Assembly (NCBI RefSeq): GCF_021130785.1
Contig: NW_025776832.1
Coordinates: forward strand, 1-64,000
DNA length: 64,000 bases
DNA from: Homalodisca vitripennis
Lineage: Eukaryota; Arthropoda; Insecta; Hemiptera; Cicadellidae
Direction: 5' to 3'
Shown here piece by piece: positions 1 to 10,735 of the stretch. How positions within the stretch are numbered: position 1 is the stretch's first letter; every line of letters begins with the position of its first letter. Under the pieces are notes generated by a model. The model ran no database searches and was not told the origin of the DNA. It saw only the letters and a list, made by a program, of their open reading frames with translations. The translations under genes were made by a program, and so were the position numbers.

Positions 1-1900
1 TGCCAGAATATCAGTAATAGAACAGGAGCATAGAGCCAATGTGCATCATGCAAGAATACAAAATGTTTTCTAAACAATTTAAACAATTGAATTGCAAATT
101 TAGAAGCAAAATAGTTTTATTGGCAAAAGAACTGAGAAACTAATCCTAAATGAACCTTTGCGCTGCTTCTGGAGTAGTGACAGGATATTCTGTATAGGTA
201 AGGTTGGGGGTAGGAGCCGCTTCTTGTCAAGATCCATGAGGAAGCATTTTGGGAATTAATCTCAGTGTTTACGTAGTTGTAAAAAGACTACATTAGTATG
301 ATTATTTACGTGCATTACTTTCGTTTATTTTTGTTGTAAAATTTTAATTTAAATCTCAAAGGAATCATGGACAATTAATATCAGCAGTGCATTGCAGCCT
401 TGTAAAATACATAATTTTTTAATTGTATCATCAGTTACTAACAATTACCCACGGCTTCGCACTCAATTTTTTTACGCTTTGTATGTAAATAAGCAACACT
501 GGTTAGAGTCATCTATATTTCCGACAAACATTAGGAGTTGTTCTAGTTGCCACGATCAAGAAAATTTGTCAAAATTGTGTATTGTAGTTTTCTTTGGTCT
601 TATTATTTTTACCATAGTGATTTATTCTTGCGTTCCCGAGCTAGAAAAATATTAATACATACAGAGGTCTGAGAATGTTGTTGCATTTACACTTTTCAAT
701 TTGAAGTTTGTTCTGTAAAACAATACAAGAATAATTACAGCTCGTTAGTAACCTGGCTTCATATTTAACAAATCACGTGGTTACGGACTGTGTAACAACA
801 CCCCAGCTGGTGCATTTTGATCATTAAGGAATAATGATGTGTCGTCATCAACCAAATAATTGGTGTTTCTGTTTATCAATGTGGTATAGGCTTTGCGTGC
901 ATCTTGTAAATTACTAAACTTTTATAGGATAATTATAAATAATCGTGTAAGCAATATTTATAATCAATAATACTGTTTTACCTATTACTTGCCAGCATAC
1001 CCCGCATTATCAATTTACAATATAAAATTTAAACAATCATTTTAAAAATTAGAATATTAAATGGTCAACTAAAATTCTTATATTATATCGATGATGGTTT
1101 AATACCGAAACACGTGCCTTTAATAAAATAATTTAAAACAGGGTTTTAGTTGAACATTCATTATTCTAATATAAGGGTAACCCTGTAATGTGGAGTTAAT
1201 AACATAATCCAAAAAATATATGTTTTTGTACTCTATTTGTTTATAATTTAATTTATTCTGCTATTTTCAGTTTGCCATCCGCAAGATCAATGTAAAAATA
1301 TTGGACAACACTCACGTCAATACCATTGAGTCACATTACCATAAATCGAACTCGATGTTGTTTATAGAAATGAATCTTATTCTAAAATGTCAAGTCTGTA
1401 GGTTATTTCGTACTCGAGACATAGTGCGGACAGACGGACAGAAATTAAATGTTTCAAAATCAAAAACTGCATTCAACTTCGCTAGCGCTCAGACAATAAG
1501 TGCATAGCAAATCGTAAATAGTTGAACTTCGCCTAAAATTTAAGTTAAGATAGAAATTTTATCTGTCAAAGAGGTGGCGTATCTTGTTTGTGCCTTATAC
1601 ACAGTGTTAGAAATTTAGAGGAAGAGAGGAATTTCAAATCTTAACTTCGCTTTTGAGATATTTTAAATTTTATTTATTTACTTTTTAGGTCACAGTTTTG
1701 AATATCCTTGCCTAGTAAACAGCCAGAATCTTATATTTACACAAATGCAAACAATCACAAACATTGCATGCAAGGCACATTTATACATATTGATGAGCGC
1801 AACACAATCAATTAGCGATCTAATTAGGCTGACAACGTTTGCGAATGATCAAAATGTAGTAGTAGAGGGTGACGTTGTCTTGTCTTGACTACGTAATTTA
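1..1900. other. A+T-rich non-coding stretch
   Basis: No recognisable gene. Small open frames near 392-655 and 1301-1507 show no family motif and have the composition of the surrounding DNA, so I do not call them. The segment at about 1385-1442 carries one copy of a dispersed repeat ending in ACAGACGGACAG. The left boundary of the copia remnant (its 3' LTR) should lie near 1900 but I could not recognise one. Confidence 0.5.
1388..1442 (+). repeat. dispersed repeat copy ending ACAGACGGACAG
   Basis: The segment reads roughly TCAAGTCT...TTTCG...CGAGACATAGTGCGG followed by ACAGACGGACAG. The same order of words (a 'caagtctctagg' word, a 'gtcaagag/tcgag' word, then a polypurine ACAG-rich tail) recurs in the window near 32390, 33435, 45848 and 57069. 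This looks like the conserved tail of an old interspersed repeat; the family is not identified. Confidence 0.5.
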
Positions 1901-1939
1901 TCCAAGTGAAGTGACGGTATATGTTTTATATATTTATAT

Positions 1940-2499
1940 ATTTATCCATTTCGTCCGTCGGTATATGTTCCACCTTGATCTGTCCTTCTTGCACTTTCTC
2001 TCGGATGAAGTGATGACGAATGTCTATATGTTTCGTCCGGGGGTAAAAATAACATTTTCTGACATCATTTTGGCACTCTGTCGCAAAGAATTGTGCCGTC
2101 GATTGACTCCGTTGCTCCCAATTCAACCAGTAGACGATTCAAGAAAATTGATTCCTTTGCAGCCTCGCCCAGAGCCATGTATTCGGCTTCGGCAGTTGAT
2201 TGTGCCACTGTTTTTTGCTTTCTGGCTTGCCAGCTTATGGCTGCGCCGCCCAACAAGAAGGTTTATCCTGTGTATGACCTTCTGTCCAGTGTACATGCAC
2301 CCCAATTCGCATCAGCGTAGCCTGTCAATTTTCCGATATTTCCATCAAAATGCAGAGAATGATTGGCTGTCCCTTTGAGGTATCTCAAAACCTTTTTAGC
2401 TGAACCCCAGTGATGATCGGATGATTTGTCGTTGAATTGTGCGAGCACACTCACGGTGTATGCTATATCCGGCCTCGTACATACAGCCAAGTACATCAA
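1940..2499 (-). pseudogene. copia RNase H and end of reverse transcriptase (broken)
   Basis: Three adjacent open stretches in different frames continue the copia polyprotein. The first has the RT-connection motif TRPDIAYTVSVLAQF and the RNase H start GYADANWG with its catalytic Asp. The second has ISWQARKQKTVAQSTAEAEY, containing the second acidic residue in the TAEAEY motif. The third has HIDIRHHFIREKV, the usual C-terminal RNase H signature. Frame changes occur near 2258 and 2110. In the live family this domain removes the RNA strand during reverse transcription in virus-like particles. It is inactive here as a continuous protein. Confidence 0.85.
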
Positions 2500-2504
2500 T
2501 GAGC

Positions 2505-3488
2505 CTACCAGCTCTTTGTACGGATGATTATTTGAAGATTTTCCTTGGTCTTCTGCTGTTCCCCCGATCGATTTTTTGTACTTGGACTCGCTGGTATTTC
2601 CACCGGGTTACAGGAATCCATTCCAAATTTCTTCAAAATTTCCAGAACGTATCCTCTTTGTCCCATTTTGATCCCGTTTTGTTGATCAATTTCGATGCCT
2701 AAGAAATATTTGGCTTCTCCATGGTCTTTGATGCCTATTTCTTTATTTCTTTCATGTTTTACGTGATCCAGCAGCGCCTCATTGTCCGAAAATACCAACA
2801 TATCATCTATCCAGACAGCAATTACGATGATATTATTTTCGTGCTTCGCAGTGAATAAACACGGGTCTGATACCGTCGGTTGCAATCCAATTTTTCTTAA
2901 CATCTTGGTTAAATGGTCGTACCACATTTTTCCTGATTGCTTTAACCCGTAGGTAGCCTTCTTCAAACTGCATACTTGGTTCTTTTTCTTTAATGCTTTC
3001 TGCATCTCCATAGCTGCTTTGTATGTCTTCGAATCACGTCTTTCAGTTTGTACGATGTCATTCACGGCCTCAGTTAGCCCCTCAGGCAGTTCCATGTACA
3101 GCTCTTCCTTGAGCTCACTGTTCAAATATGCCGTCTTGACATCCCAATGCTGAACTTTGGTATTCAACCCTGCTGCTAATGCCATCGCAGTTCTAATCGA
3201 CTCGAATCTTGCCACCGGAGCAAATGTATCGTCGTAATCAAATCCTGGTCGTTGAGTAAACCCTCGTGCGACGATGCGCGCCTTTCTGCGCTCGATTGTA
3301 CCGTCTGGATTTAATTTATTCTTGAGTACAGTTCGTGTACCGATGACGTTCTTGTTTTCCGGCCTTGGCACTACTTTCCAAGTCCCATATTCGAGATGTG
3401 ACTTCACCTCGTCCATGATAGCACGCTTCCACAGCTCAGCGTCATCTCCAGTTAATGCTTTATCTGTTTGCACGTCGGCATTGAACAC
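2505..3488 (-). pseudogene. copia reverse transcriptase domain
   Basis: A 327-residue open frame with the full set of copia RT landmarks: an opening helix around ELWKRAIMDEVKSH, the RKARIVARGFTQ block, the first catalytic Asp in HWDVKTAYLN, the YGLKQSGKMWYD block, and the catalytic pair in the box WIDDMLVF (copia elements usually have YVDD; Ile replaces Val here and Trp replaces Tyr). It ends by frameshift just before the RNase H region at 2499. The role is to copy retrotransposon RNA to DNA. The domain itself is uninterrupted, but it is detached from integrase upstream and RNase H downstream, so I treat it as part of a dead polyprotein. Confidence 0.88.
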
Positions 3489-3642
3489 TAACTCCTCGAA
3501 GATGTGCCTATCTTCGTTGTTGCATTCATCAGAATCGCAGGAGTCTTTTTGCTCGCGGTGTCTCTTTCAAACTTGCACAAAGGATGATTCTAACGGCCTT
3601 TTAAAAACACGACCTTGCTCGTCGTCAATGAATACGTCGTCG

Positions 3643-3970
3643 TCACCAGTATCCATATCTTTTTCCGCGGCCTGATCCAGTGCTAGAGACACTTTCGGGT
3701 CTACGATACTTTCGTGGACGGCCTCGGCTGCCGGTCCGTATCTTAGGCGGTCTGCCGACTCTTTTTCTACTGATGATGAAGACCTCCCCGTTTTCCTGCT
3801 CGTTGACGATTTCTTTTTTCTTCTTCTTCTTCGAATTCAAGTGGATCCAATTCGACCTTCGCGTAGATTATCTCTGGCTTGTCCTGAATTTTCGATTGTT
3901 GATTCTCAAAAATTTTATTTTTTATCGACTCTTCCAGTGGATGACCCCATATTCTCGTCAAAACGTACAT
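3643..3970 (-). pseudogene. copia linker with GRP-type basic motifs
   Basis: Between integrase and RT lie short basic or acidic frames. One (3643-3840) has two AT-hook-like clusters, KRVGRPPK and SRGRPRKYR, about ten residues apart, preceded by a lysine run. The region just upstream is rich in glutamate. Linkers with GRP motifs are usual in copia polyproteins, so this supports element identity rather than a separate gene. Frameshifts separate it from both flanking domains. Confidence 0.6.
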
Positions 3971-4045
3971 CTCGGGTCACGACCGTTTTTTCCAGTATCC
4001 AGCCGCACTCTGTACGCTTTTGATTCCAGGTCGTATCCTATGAAT

Positions 4046-4530
4046 CTACCTGCAGCAGCTCTCGGGTCCATTTTTCCAAGTCCGACTGTTTTTATCTAAC
4101 ACGTACGCTCTCGAACCAAATATACGCATGTGTTTGAGGTCCGGCAACTTGCCGTGCCAAATCTCGTACGGGGGTTTTCGACCGATACATGTACTTGGAC
4201 AGCGATTCCTGATATAATTCGCAGTCGCAATGGCTTCAGCCCAAAATGATTCTGGCATCCCGGTCTCGATCAGCATGCATCTGGCTGTATCCAGCAGCGT
4301 TCGGTTCTTCCTCTCCGCTACCCCGTTCTGCTCAGGTGTGTACGGCGCTGACAGTCTTCTCTGGATCCCCTCCTGCTTCAGGTACTCGTCGAAATCTCCA
4401 TTTCGGTATTCCCGACCGTTGTCCGACTGTAAAAAATTTAATTTTTTCGGCCAGTAAATGTCTCAACAAAATTTTTATATTCTTTGAACTTACCAGAATC
4501 CATATTAATTTGATGTCTTATTTTCATGTC
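4046..4530 (-). pseudogene. copia integrase catalytic core (broken)
   Basis: On the minus strand the integrase core is readable: a KFKEYKNFVETFTG segment (about 4495-4450), then SDNGREY with the second catalytic Asp, APYTPEQNGVAERKNR with the catalytic Glu region, and MPESFWAEAIATANYIRNR. The reading frame slips by one base in the A-run near 4445 and again near 4050-4070, after which a GRFIGYD-type block can still be followed. The first Asp and the HHCC zinc-binding domain are missing upstream. In the live family this domain inserts the cDNA into the genome. Confidence 0.85.
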
Positions 4531-4539
4531 ATGAAACGT

Positions 4540-7330
4540 TTTGATATGATGACAATGGTGGTTTTGCGTTAATTTATTCTTCAATTGGATTTTGACTTTG
4601 TTAGAGGCGACGCTTTTACAGCAGATTACAAAACCTTAATTGAATTTACGTCTTATTCCATTTTACTGCTTTCAACAAGTATACTGTAATTCCAGCTTTT
4701 ACAACTCTTCTTATTTAATCCAATTACTGTAAACGAGTAAGTATCACATTAAGTAAATAATAGTCAGTTTTACATAAGTATTGAATATAAAGTATGACTG
4801 GCAAGTATGAAGGATATGAAAGAGATTTCCAAGTAGATTTTGTGCTCTTTGTGCATTAACATGCAATACCGTTGTATTATATTGAAAGCTAGTTATATTT
4901 GCAGCATTGGAGAGCTGGTGTATATGATATTATGGAAAGTAACAGGTTGGAGAGTGCCGAAGGCCAAGAGGTTTGAGATGCCGGACTTTGAATCTGAGTT
5001 AGAGATAGTGCAGGTTCAAATACTAAATGTTACCGCAGCCCTTTATATCAGTACCATCGACCTTGTACTGTATTAACTCTCCCTATTATTCTGTTTTGTA
5101 AGATCCTCGCACTGGTCAGTAGCTCATGAGGATGAGCATAAGGCTTTAAATTAAATTTATAATAAATTTACAATACGTAAAAAAAAGTTTTATAAACATT
5201 GCGAAGCAGGATAAGCTTCATTATTATATTACTGTACATTAAAGTTGATGGCTTAATTATTGCTATTAATTCTACCTTGGAAGGAACGTAAGACAAAACA
5301 ACATTTCTATTGTTTTTAAAAACAACCCTTATGAGAAAGTCAGAAAACCTTACGTAACTTTAAATAAAATGCTGATAAATTAAAATGTTGAATATATGTT
5401 AACACATTTTTATATTGACTAATAAATTTAAATTAAATTAGAAACACTTTGATGGTTAAGACGCTGACATACATTTACCAAACATTGAAAGGTTGTTATC
5501 TTTAATGTATCTTAATAATTAGAAAAACAAAAGTGTATAGATTTAGATACGGCAAATATATGGACGTAATATCAGTCTAAATTTTATTAAACGTGAATTT
5601 CCGCTTCATTTATTTAAATAATCTGTATTTTTCAATAGCCAAGGAAAAACTTTCCTCACAATTTAAATGGGCTCAATACTAAAAGTTTTAATTGAGCATA
5701 GATTTAGAAACCTCTCCAAAGTATATTAAAGCACAATATTCGTACCATGTTTGGTAAGAGTTAGTTACTGAACTTCTCATGTTAACTAGTATGCTTATAT
5801 TTATATTATTATATATTTCTCAGAACTTTAAGCAGCCACAACGTTGAGATATTGAAAAATGTATAACAAGGTACATTTTTTGCATTATTTATGACAAATA
5901 TTTTTAAACTTGCTATTTATTTTAATATAAGCAATATAACATTTTCAGTCACACCCAATGTTATCTTTCCTTTAAAAAATGTATTTATAAAACACTTTAT
6001 CCAAAACATATTCAAGCTTCAAGCAATATTCAATTTTGTTACAAATCATGGAAGTTAATATGTTTATACATAATCCCCTCCATATATATGGTTAACATAT
6101 AATGGTTGATTAGTTTACGTCTTACTATATAAAAGTATAGTGTTTGCCAGGGAGTTGTAAAGAAAAAATGTAGTTTTTTTTTTTAAACATAATAAAACTT
6201 TTAAACATATTGCACAACATTTTTTAATATCTTCTCATAATTCTTATAAATACTTTAATACTTCTTCATTTAAGTTGTTTTAATTCACTGGTCGAAAGAT
6301 CTACTCATGTGGTCTTATTACGTTCATTGGTACGTTATATTTAAAATGGTCTTAGATGCATGTTTTATGAACAAACATTCCTGTCTGAGTTGCACTTGGA
6401 GTTCCAAGAAGAGTGTGGCTTAGGATTCTATTTAAAACTGTTCTTGTCTATTATATATTAAAAATAAATAACCTATATTTACGTTTAGTATAGAAATATC
6501 ATTCAGTATTACTTCTATATGTATATTAGGAGTAAAATTGTATTACCAGTTAATACTGTAATTTCCTACCAATAATATTAATAAAACATACAACCTAGTC
6601 TAATAAAACATTATTTTATCGTTTCTAACATTTTTACCATGAAACAGTGGCATTTATCTTCAGAGTGCAGGAAATATGTTAAAAAACACAATTAATTACA
6701 AGGTATTTATTTTAAAAATCGTCTGGGCTCGTAGATTTATGATGTTAAATTTATTACAATATTTTCTCCAATGCAGGATTTTTATTACACATTTTGAGCA
6801 AAAAAATTAAATGCTGAATTTCTTTCCTAAAGCAATTTAGAATATGTTATTTTGATGTTAGATTTCTTTCGCTTTTTTAAACTACTTTTTAATAAATATG
6901 AATAAATCAGTATAAGATGAAACTATTTGGTGACTTCATCATTAGAATGGTTTTAATAATCAATTTTTTGGAAACCACCTGACATGAGAAAATAGTAAAA
7001 TAATAAACTACCAATTACTTGTTACTACTAACAATTAGCTAATATATATCACCTTAAGCTAGCTGGGGTCGAGGCAATTTCATATTAGGTATTAGTCTCA
7101 TACTAAAATCATTTTAACTATAAAATTAAATAATAACATTTTAATGAGTTTCTTTAACGTGTTTATATGTGGTCAAACTTGAGATAGAATCAGTGTTATG
7201 TTTTCAATCATTTCATTACAAGACAAAGATCTAGTAGATACATTGTATAAATACTATAAATATATATATACTATATATACTACATTGTATGTAGTATAAA
7301 TACTACATATCGTAATTATGCTGGGAAGAG
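4540..7330. other. A+T-rich stretch without recognisable gene
   Basis: I see no coding motif, structural RNA or clear tandem repeat here. An open frame at 4840-5076 is somewhat richer in G+C around 4920-5040 but has no recognisable domain and no matching neighbour exon. Short AT-rich self-complementary runs occur near 7255-7310. Confidence 0.4.
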
Positions 7331-7334
7331 TTTA

Positions 7335-7610
7335 TTCAATTTGTATGTCGAGTTTAACTTCCTCTTAGTGAGCCGTCAGGAATATGACACTGTCACAGAC
7401 TTGAGTCCTGGAATCTGGAGTCGTGATTGTCTGACTCGATTTAAAACAAGTCGGCGATGAGGGAGCTCAAAACGAACTCTTTAAATAGTTTTTACACCAG
7501 AGAGTACAAAATATAGTGTAATCTAGGTGAAGAGTTATTCTCATTGTCTCATCAGATGCACAACTGGGTGCACTACGATAATTCTGACACAATCTCTAAG
7601 CGAGGTGAAG
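7335..7610 (+). repeat. partial copy of a MITE-like element
   Basis: This segment aligns by eye with the inverted-repeat element at 54050-54425. Shared words in the same order include TTCAATTTG.AT, GAGTTTA, AGACTTGA.TCCTG, AATCTGG, AAG(T)CGG.GA, CTCATTGT.TCATCAG and ATCTCTAAGC. The right-hand inverted repeat of the fuller copy is absent or too degraded to see, so this copy appears truncated at its right end. Confidence 0.6.
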
Positions 7611-7619
7611 CAACCGATG

Positions 7620-8225
7620 AAGAGAACAGTTCTGTTCATCCTCGAGACAGAAGTATTAACCTGTACTCTTGTTTGCTAAGCAGAATAAGGTATTACAATA
7701 TCACGTTTATTTCATTTTACAATAAATTTGTTTCAAAATTTTAATATAAAAATAAAATTAGGGAGAATACAAACATGTATTATATCATTATTATCATAAT
7801 ATTAAAAACAAATGGCTTTAAGTGGTTAATTACAGTAGTTTACGGATTTATAGAAAAATCATGGATATCGCGTAATAACAATAGCTATCATTATAATTAA
7901 AAAAATAGTGAAAAAGTTCATATAACGTATTATAAAACGCTGATATTCAAAACGAGATTGTAGGAACTGATTCCACTTGTATCAGAGAAAATGTAATCAG
8001 CTTCACGCCGTTTGATGTGACAGAAACAGGTGATCTAACGGTGGTGTCACCTGCAAAGCTTAACGAGAAATAGCCTTCTTCGAAGCTTACATAAAGAAAA
8101 CTGTCAATACAGACAAAAATAATATTTTTCGTTCCTATTATGATTATGTTAATGTTTGTTTATTCTAACAAGCCCAATATGTTTGATGATAGAACACACA
8201 CCATAAAAACATCAGAACTCTTAGA
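7620..8225. other. non-coding A+T-rich stretch
   Basis: Nothing recognisable. The sequence lies between the partial MITE copy and a 77-bp tandem repeat. Confidence 0.35.
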
Positions 8226-8229
8226 TGCC

Positions 8230-8525
8230 CAGTAATCTTGTACCACGATAAAACGTATTAATCTTGTATCATGAGAAGATTTATTTATATTGAAATTGAT
8301 AATACTTGTTAGTAATTTTGCCGTGAAGGAACGTTTAGTATTGCATCACGTAAAGACGTATCTATCATGCACCTAGAGAATATTTGTTATTATTGTGCCG
8401 TGAGGAAACGCTTAATCTTGTTTTACGAGAAGATGTATTTATATTACAACTTGAGAATATGAGTTTATATTGCGCCATGAGAACACGTTTAATATCGTAT
8501 CACGGGAAGATGTGTTTTTTATAAT
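8230..8525. repeat. 77-bp tandem repeat, about 3.5 diverged copies
   Basis: Units begin at 8257, 8334, 8411 and 8488, exactly 77 bases apart. Each starts with a TTAATCTTGTATCA-like word, has GAGAAGAT.TATTTATAT in the middle (less clear in the second copy), and ends with TTG(C/T)GCC(A/G)TGAGGAA(A/C)CG. A shortened earlier copy is visible from about 8230. Copies differ at many positions but keep length, so indels have been few. No coding role is apparent. Confidence 0.75.
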
Positions 8526-8529
8526 AATA

Positions 8530-9470
8530 AGTAGCTTATTTCCCCAAATAATAAACTGAATATTACAACAGAATATTGCCAGTGCGTAAAATAAATAACA
8601 TAATGACACAACTTATTTACAATAGCAGCAAATAACAAAAAAATGTATTCTACTTATTTGATTTCCAATTTGTACGACTGCCTTAGAGTAATAAAATATA
8701 AGAAGTAGGTAAAATCCTTTTAGGTTTTTCTTTATTTCTAATAATTAGGCCAATAAATTTTACACAATAAGGGAAATGTAGGTACCTCATAAGGTTGTGC
8801 CCGTGATTTGAATACTGTATACAAAAAGAGTGAAAAATAAAAATATTGGAATCGAGCAAGAACCTAATAATAAAAATTAAGTATTGTAGCTTATGTAGTA
8901 AATAATTTACTATTACGTTACAAAGTTTAAATTTAGTATAATATTATTATGCTGTATTAAATAAAAAAATTATGCATAATGTATTAAAATTAATATATTA
9001 GGCTTTAAACATATGATATTAAATATTATAAATAATTATTTCATAATGCTCTAACGGGTCTATTTAAATATTATTATGACATAGCAGACACTAACCATAG
9101 ACTAATTTATTATCTTAAACATATACGTAATATCATCTTTACCAATCAATCATAGTCTAATGTTTTAAAAACTATATTTATATTCCTGCTATATTTGGCC
9201 AAGTCTGGTAATAAATTATACGTCCTCGGAGCCATAAAAGAAACGAATTTTGATAAATGTGTTTTTTAATCTTTGGTACACAAACGTTATTTGTATTTCT
9301 TAATCTCGATTCTATTTTATGTACATTTTTCAGAGTATTTCCACTTCTAATATCAAACAATTTTAATACTTTATAAATGTACCTATAACTAAGGGGTAAT
9401 ATAATCATGCTTATAAATAAGGGATAAGAATGTTCCATAAAAATAGCTTTGGTCATAAATATGACTCATA
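8530..9470. other. A+T-rich stretch upstream of the gypsy-like gag
   Basis: No gene or LTR could be recognised. An 18-bp perfect palindrome (GACTCATA, AA, TATGAGTC) at 9463-9480 immediately precedes and overlaps the start of the gag reading frame. An open frame on the minus strand at 9178-9456 has no family motif. Confidence 0.4.
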
Positions 9471-9473
9471 AAT

Positions 9474-10013
9474 ATGAGTCTTGGATATGCCACTGGTCCA
9501 CTCTACAATAAAATGCTTCAATTTATGGTTAATGCTACTAATTTTAGTGAAGTACACAAAGGAATATTAGATTATTTTGTTCCATTTGGTCATAGAGAAG
9601 CCTTGAAGAGGGATTTAGTCACTAGGTCACAAAAACGTGACGAAAAACTGAGCAGTTATATTTTAAATGTAAAACAAAATGCAAAATTGTTATTATGTGA
9701 TTATTCTGAGGCCGAACTAACTGAATTGATAAAATTAGGAATCTCGCCTCTAGTAAGGGCCAGACTAGTATTTTGTACAAATCCCAAAAATTTTGCCGAC
9801 CTTGACAATTTATGTATTTATGAGCAGAACGTAGCCTATGAAGAAGTGAAGGTATGCGAGGAACGTAAAGTTTGCAAATCGGACTTTGTTCAGAACAGTA
9901 ATGTAAACTTAACCACAAACTCGAATGTAAACAATCCAATGATGGTAAAGAAGCCAATAGTAAAATGTTTCATTTGTAATAAACCGGGACGTATTGCTAG
10001 AGATTGTTTTTAA
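9474..10013 (+). pseudogene. gypsy-like retrotransposon gag (capsid/nucleocapsid)
   Basis: A 179-residue frame with a retrotransposon-gag capsid segment (around GHREALKRDLVTRSQKRDEKL, residues about 48-70) and a C-terminal zinc knuckle CFICNKPGRIARDC with CX2CX4..C spacing in which the usual His is replaced by Ile-Ala context, so the knuckle looks damaged. The protein would coat retrotransposon RNA in virus-like particles. It is shorter than a typical gag and its N-terminus is not secured; upstream DNA has no extension I can read. A protease frame follows at 10107 on the same strand, separated by about 90 bases containing stops. Fragment of an inactive element. Confidence 0.75.
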
Positions 10014-10106
10014 ATATATTCAGAGAGCACAGATACCTAGATTCGCAAAATCTGCGGTCTCAAAAAACTTGTAAATAGGGGATAACTTCATGAAGGTAGT
10101 CCGAGA

Positions 10107-10702
10107 GTGGAATCTCCCCGGTCACGTCCCACTGAAATTAAAAATAATTATAGTTACTGTAGAGGTCAAGTACAAATGAGGGCAAGAGATAAGAATAATG
10201 TGAGAAGTTCCTGTACGAATGTAAAAAGGGCCGGTCGTACCCAAGCCGCAATAACCCTGCCCGTTGTAAAAGTGTTTGTTGGTAAGGGTACATATCATAA
10301 TGTATTATTAGACACGGGAAGCGGAGTGAACCTGATAAGTGATACTATTAATGAGTCATTAGTATGCTTGATCATACTGATATTAAATGTTTATCGGCAG
10401 ATAATAACGAAATATCGATCCTGAGTAAATGTGTTTTAAAAATAAAGATAGCATGTTTCTCTTGGAAGGTTCAATTTCTTGTTAAGAAAAATTTGTCTTG
10501 GCCAATAATTCTGGGTTCGAATTTTATAAAAAAAACTGGTATGGTTGTGGATTTAGATCAGGATTTGTGTTGGTTTAAGTTTAAACCTGAAGTTACTATT
10601 GAGTTATTTCAAAATAATACAATCCTTACAAATAATGTGAACCAGAGTATTGTTGTAGGGTGCAATAAGGCAAAGGAGGGAATTTTAAAAATTATTAATG
10701 AA
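10107..10702 (+). pseudogene. gypsy-like aspartic protease, cut by Helitron
   Basis: The active-site motif LLDTGSGVNLISD is visible (about residues 68-80 of the first frame), following a beta-strand LPVVKVFVGKG. After a one-base frame change near 10360-10370 the domain continues with the second structural motif IILGSNFIKKTGMVVDL, the pattern that closes retropepsins of Ty3/gypsy elements. The frame then runs on to 10702, where Helitron sequence begins; the last residues of the open frame (to 10735) come from the Helitron end and are not protease. RT, RNase H and integrase are not visible beyond the Helitron, so the element was already truncated, or the rest was lost. Confidence 0.8.
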
Positions 10703-10735
10703 CTAGCTGACCCGGCGAACTTCGTACCGCCTTAA
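10703..10735 (-). other. Helitron 3' terminus with hairpin
   Basis: On the minus strand the last bases run from a GGCGGTACG...TTCGCC stem-loop (10731-10714) through GGGTCAGCTAG, stopping at 10703 before a T. Hairpin plus CTRR is the transposition terminator of Helitrons, where the Rep protein ends strand transfer. Confidence 0.88.

Larger units (their letters stand above)
1930..4530 (-). mobile_element. Ty1/copia retrotransposon, decayed pol region
   Basis: Reading right to left on the minus strand, the copia domain order is present: integrase catalytic core, a basic linker, reverse transcriptase, then RNase H. Integrase before reverse transcriptase distinguishes copia from gypsy. Gag, protease and both LTRs were not found, so this is a truncated copy. 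The coding sequence is split by several frameshifts, for example in an A-run near 4445, around 4050-4070 and near 2500 and 2260. Neighbouring DNA on both sides is featureless and A+T-rich, while the element is clearly richer in G+C, which helps mark its limits. Family assignment is firm; the exact ends are approximate. Confidence 0.9.

Noticed and set aside
4840..5076. Small host gene
   Set aside because: No motif, no splice context, no conserved neighbour; only slightly higher G+C.
10364..10735. Complete protease C-terminus ending at the stop near 10735
   Set aside because: The last residues are encoded by the Helitron 3' hairpin; the retroelement stops at 10702.
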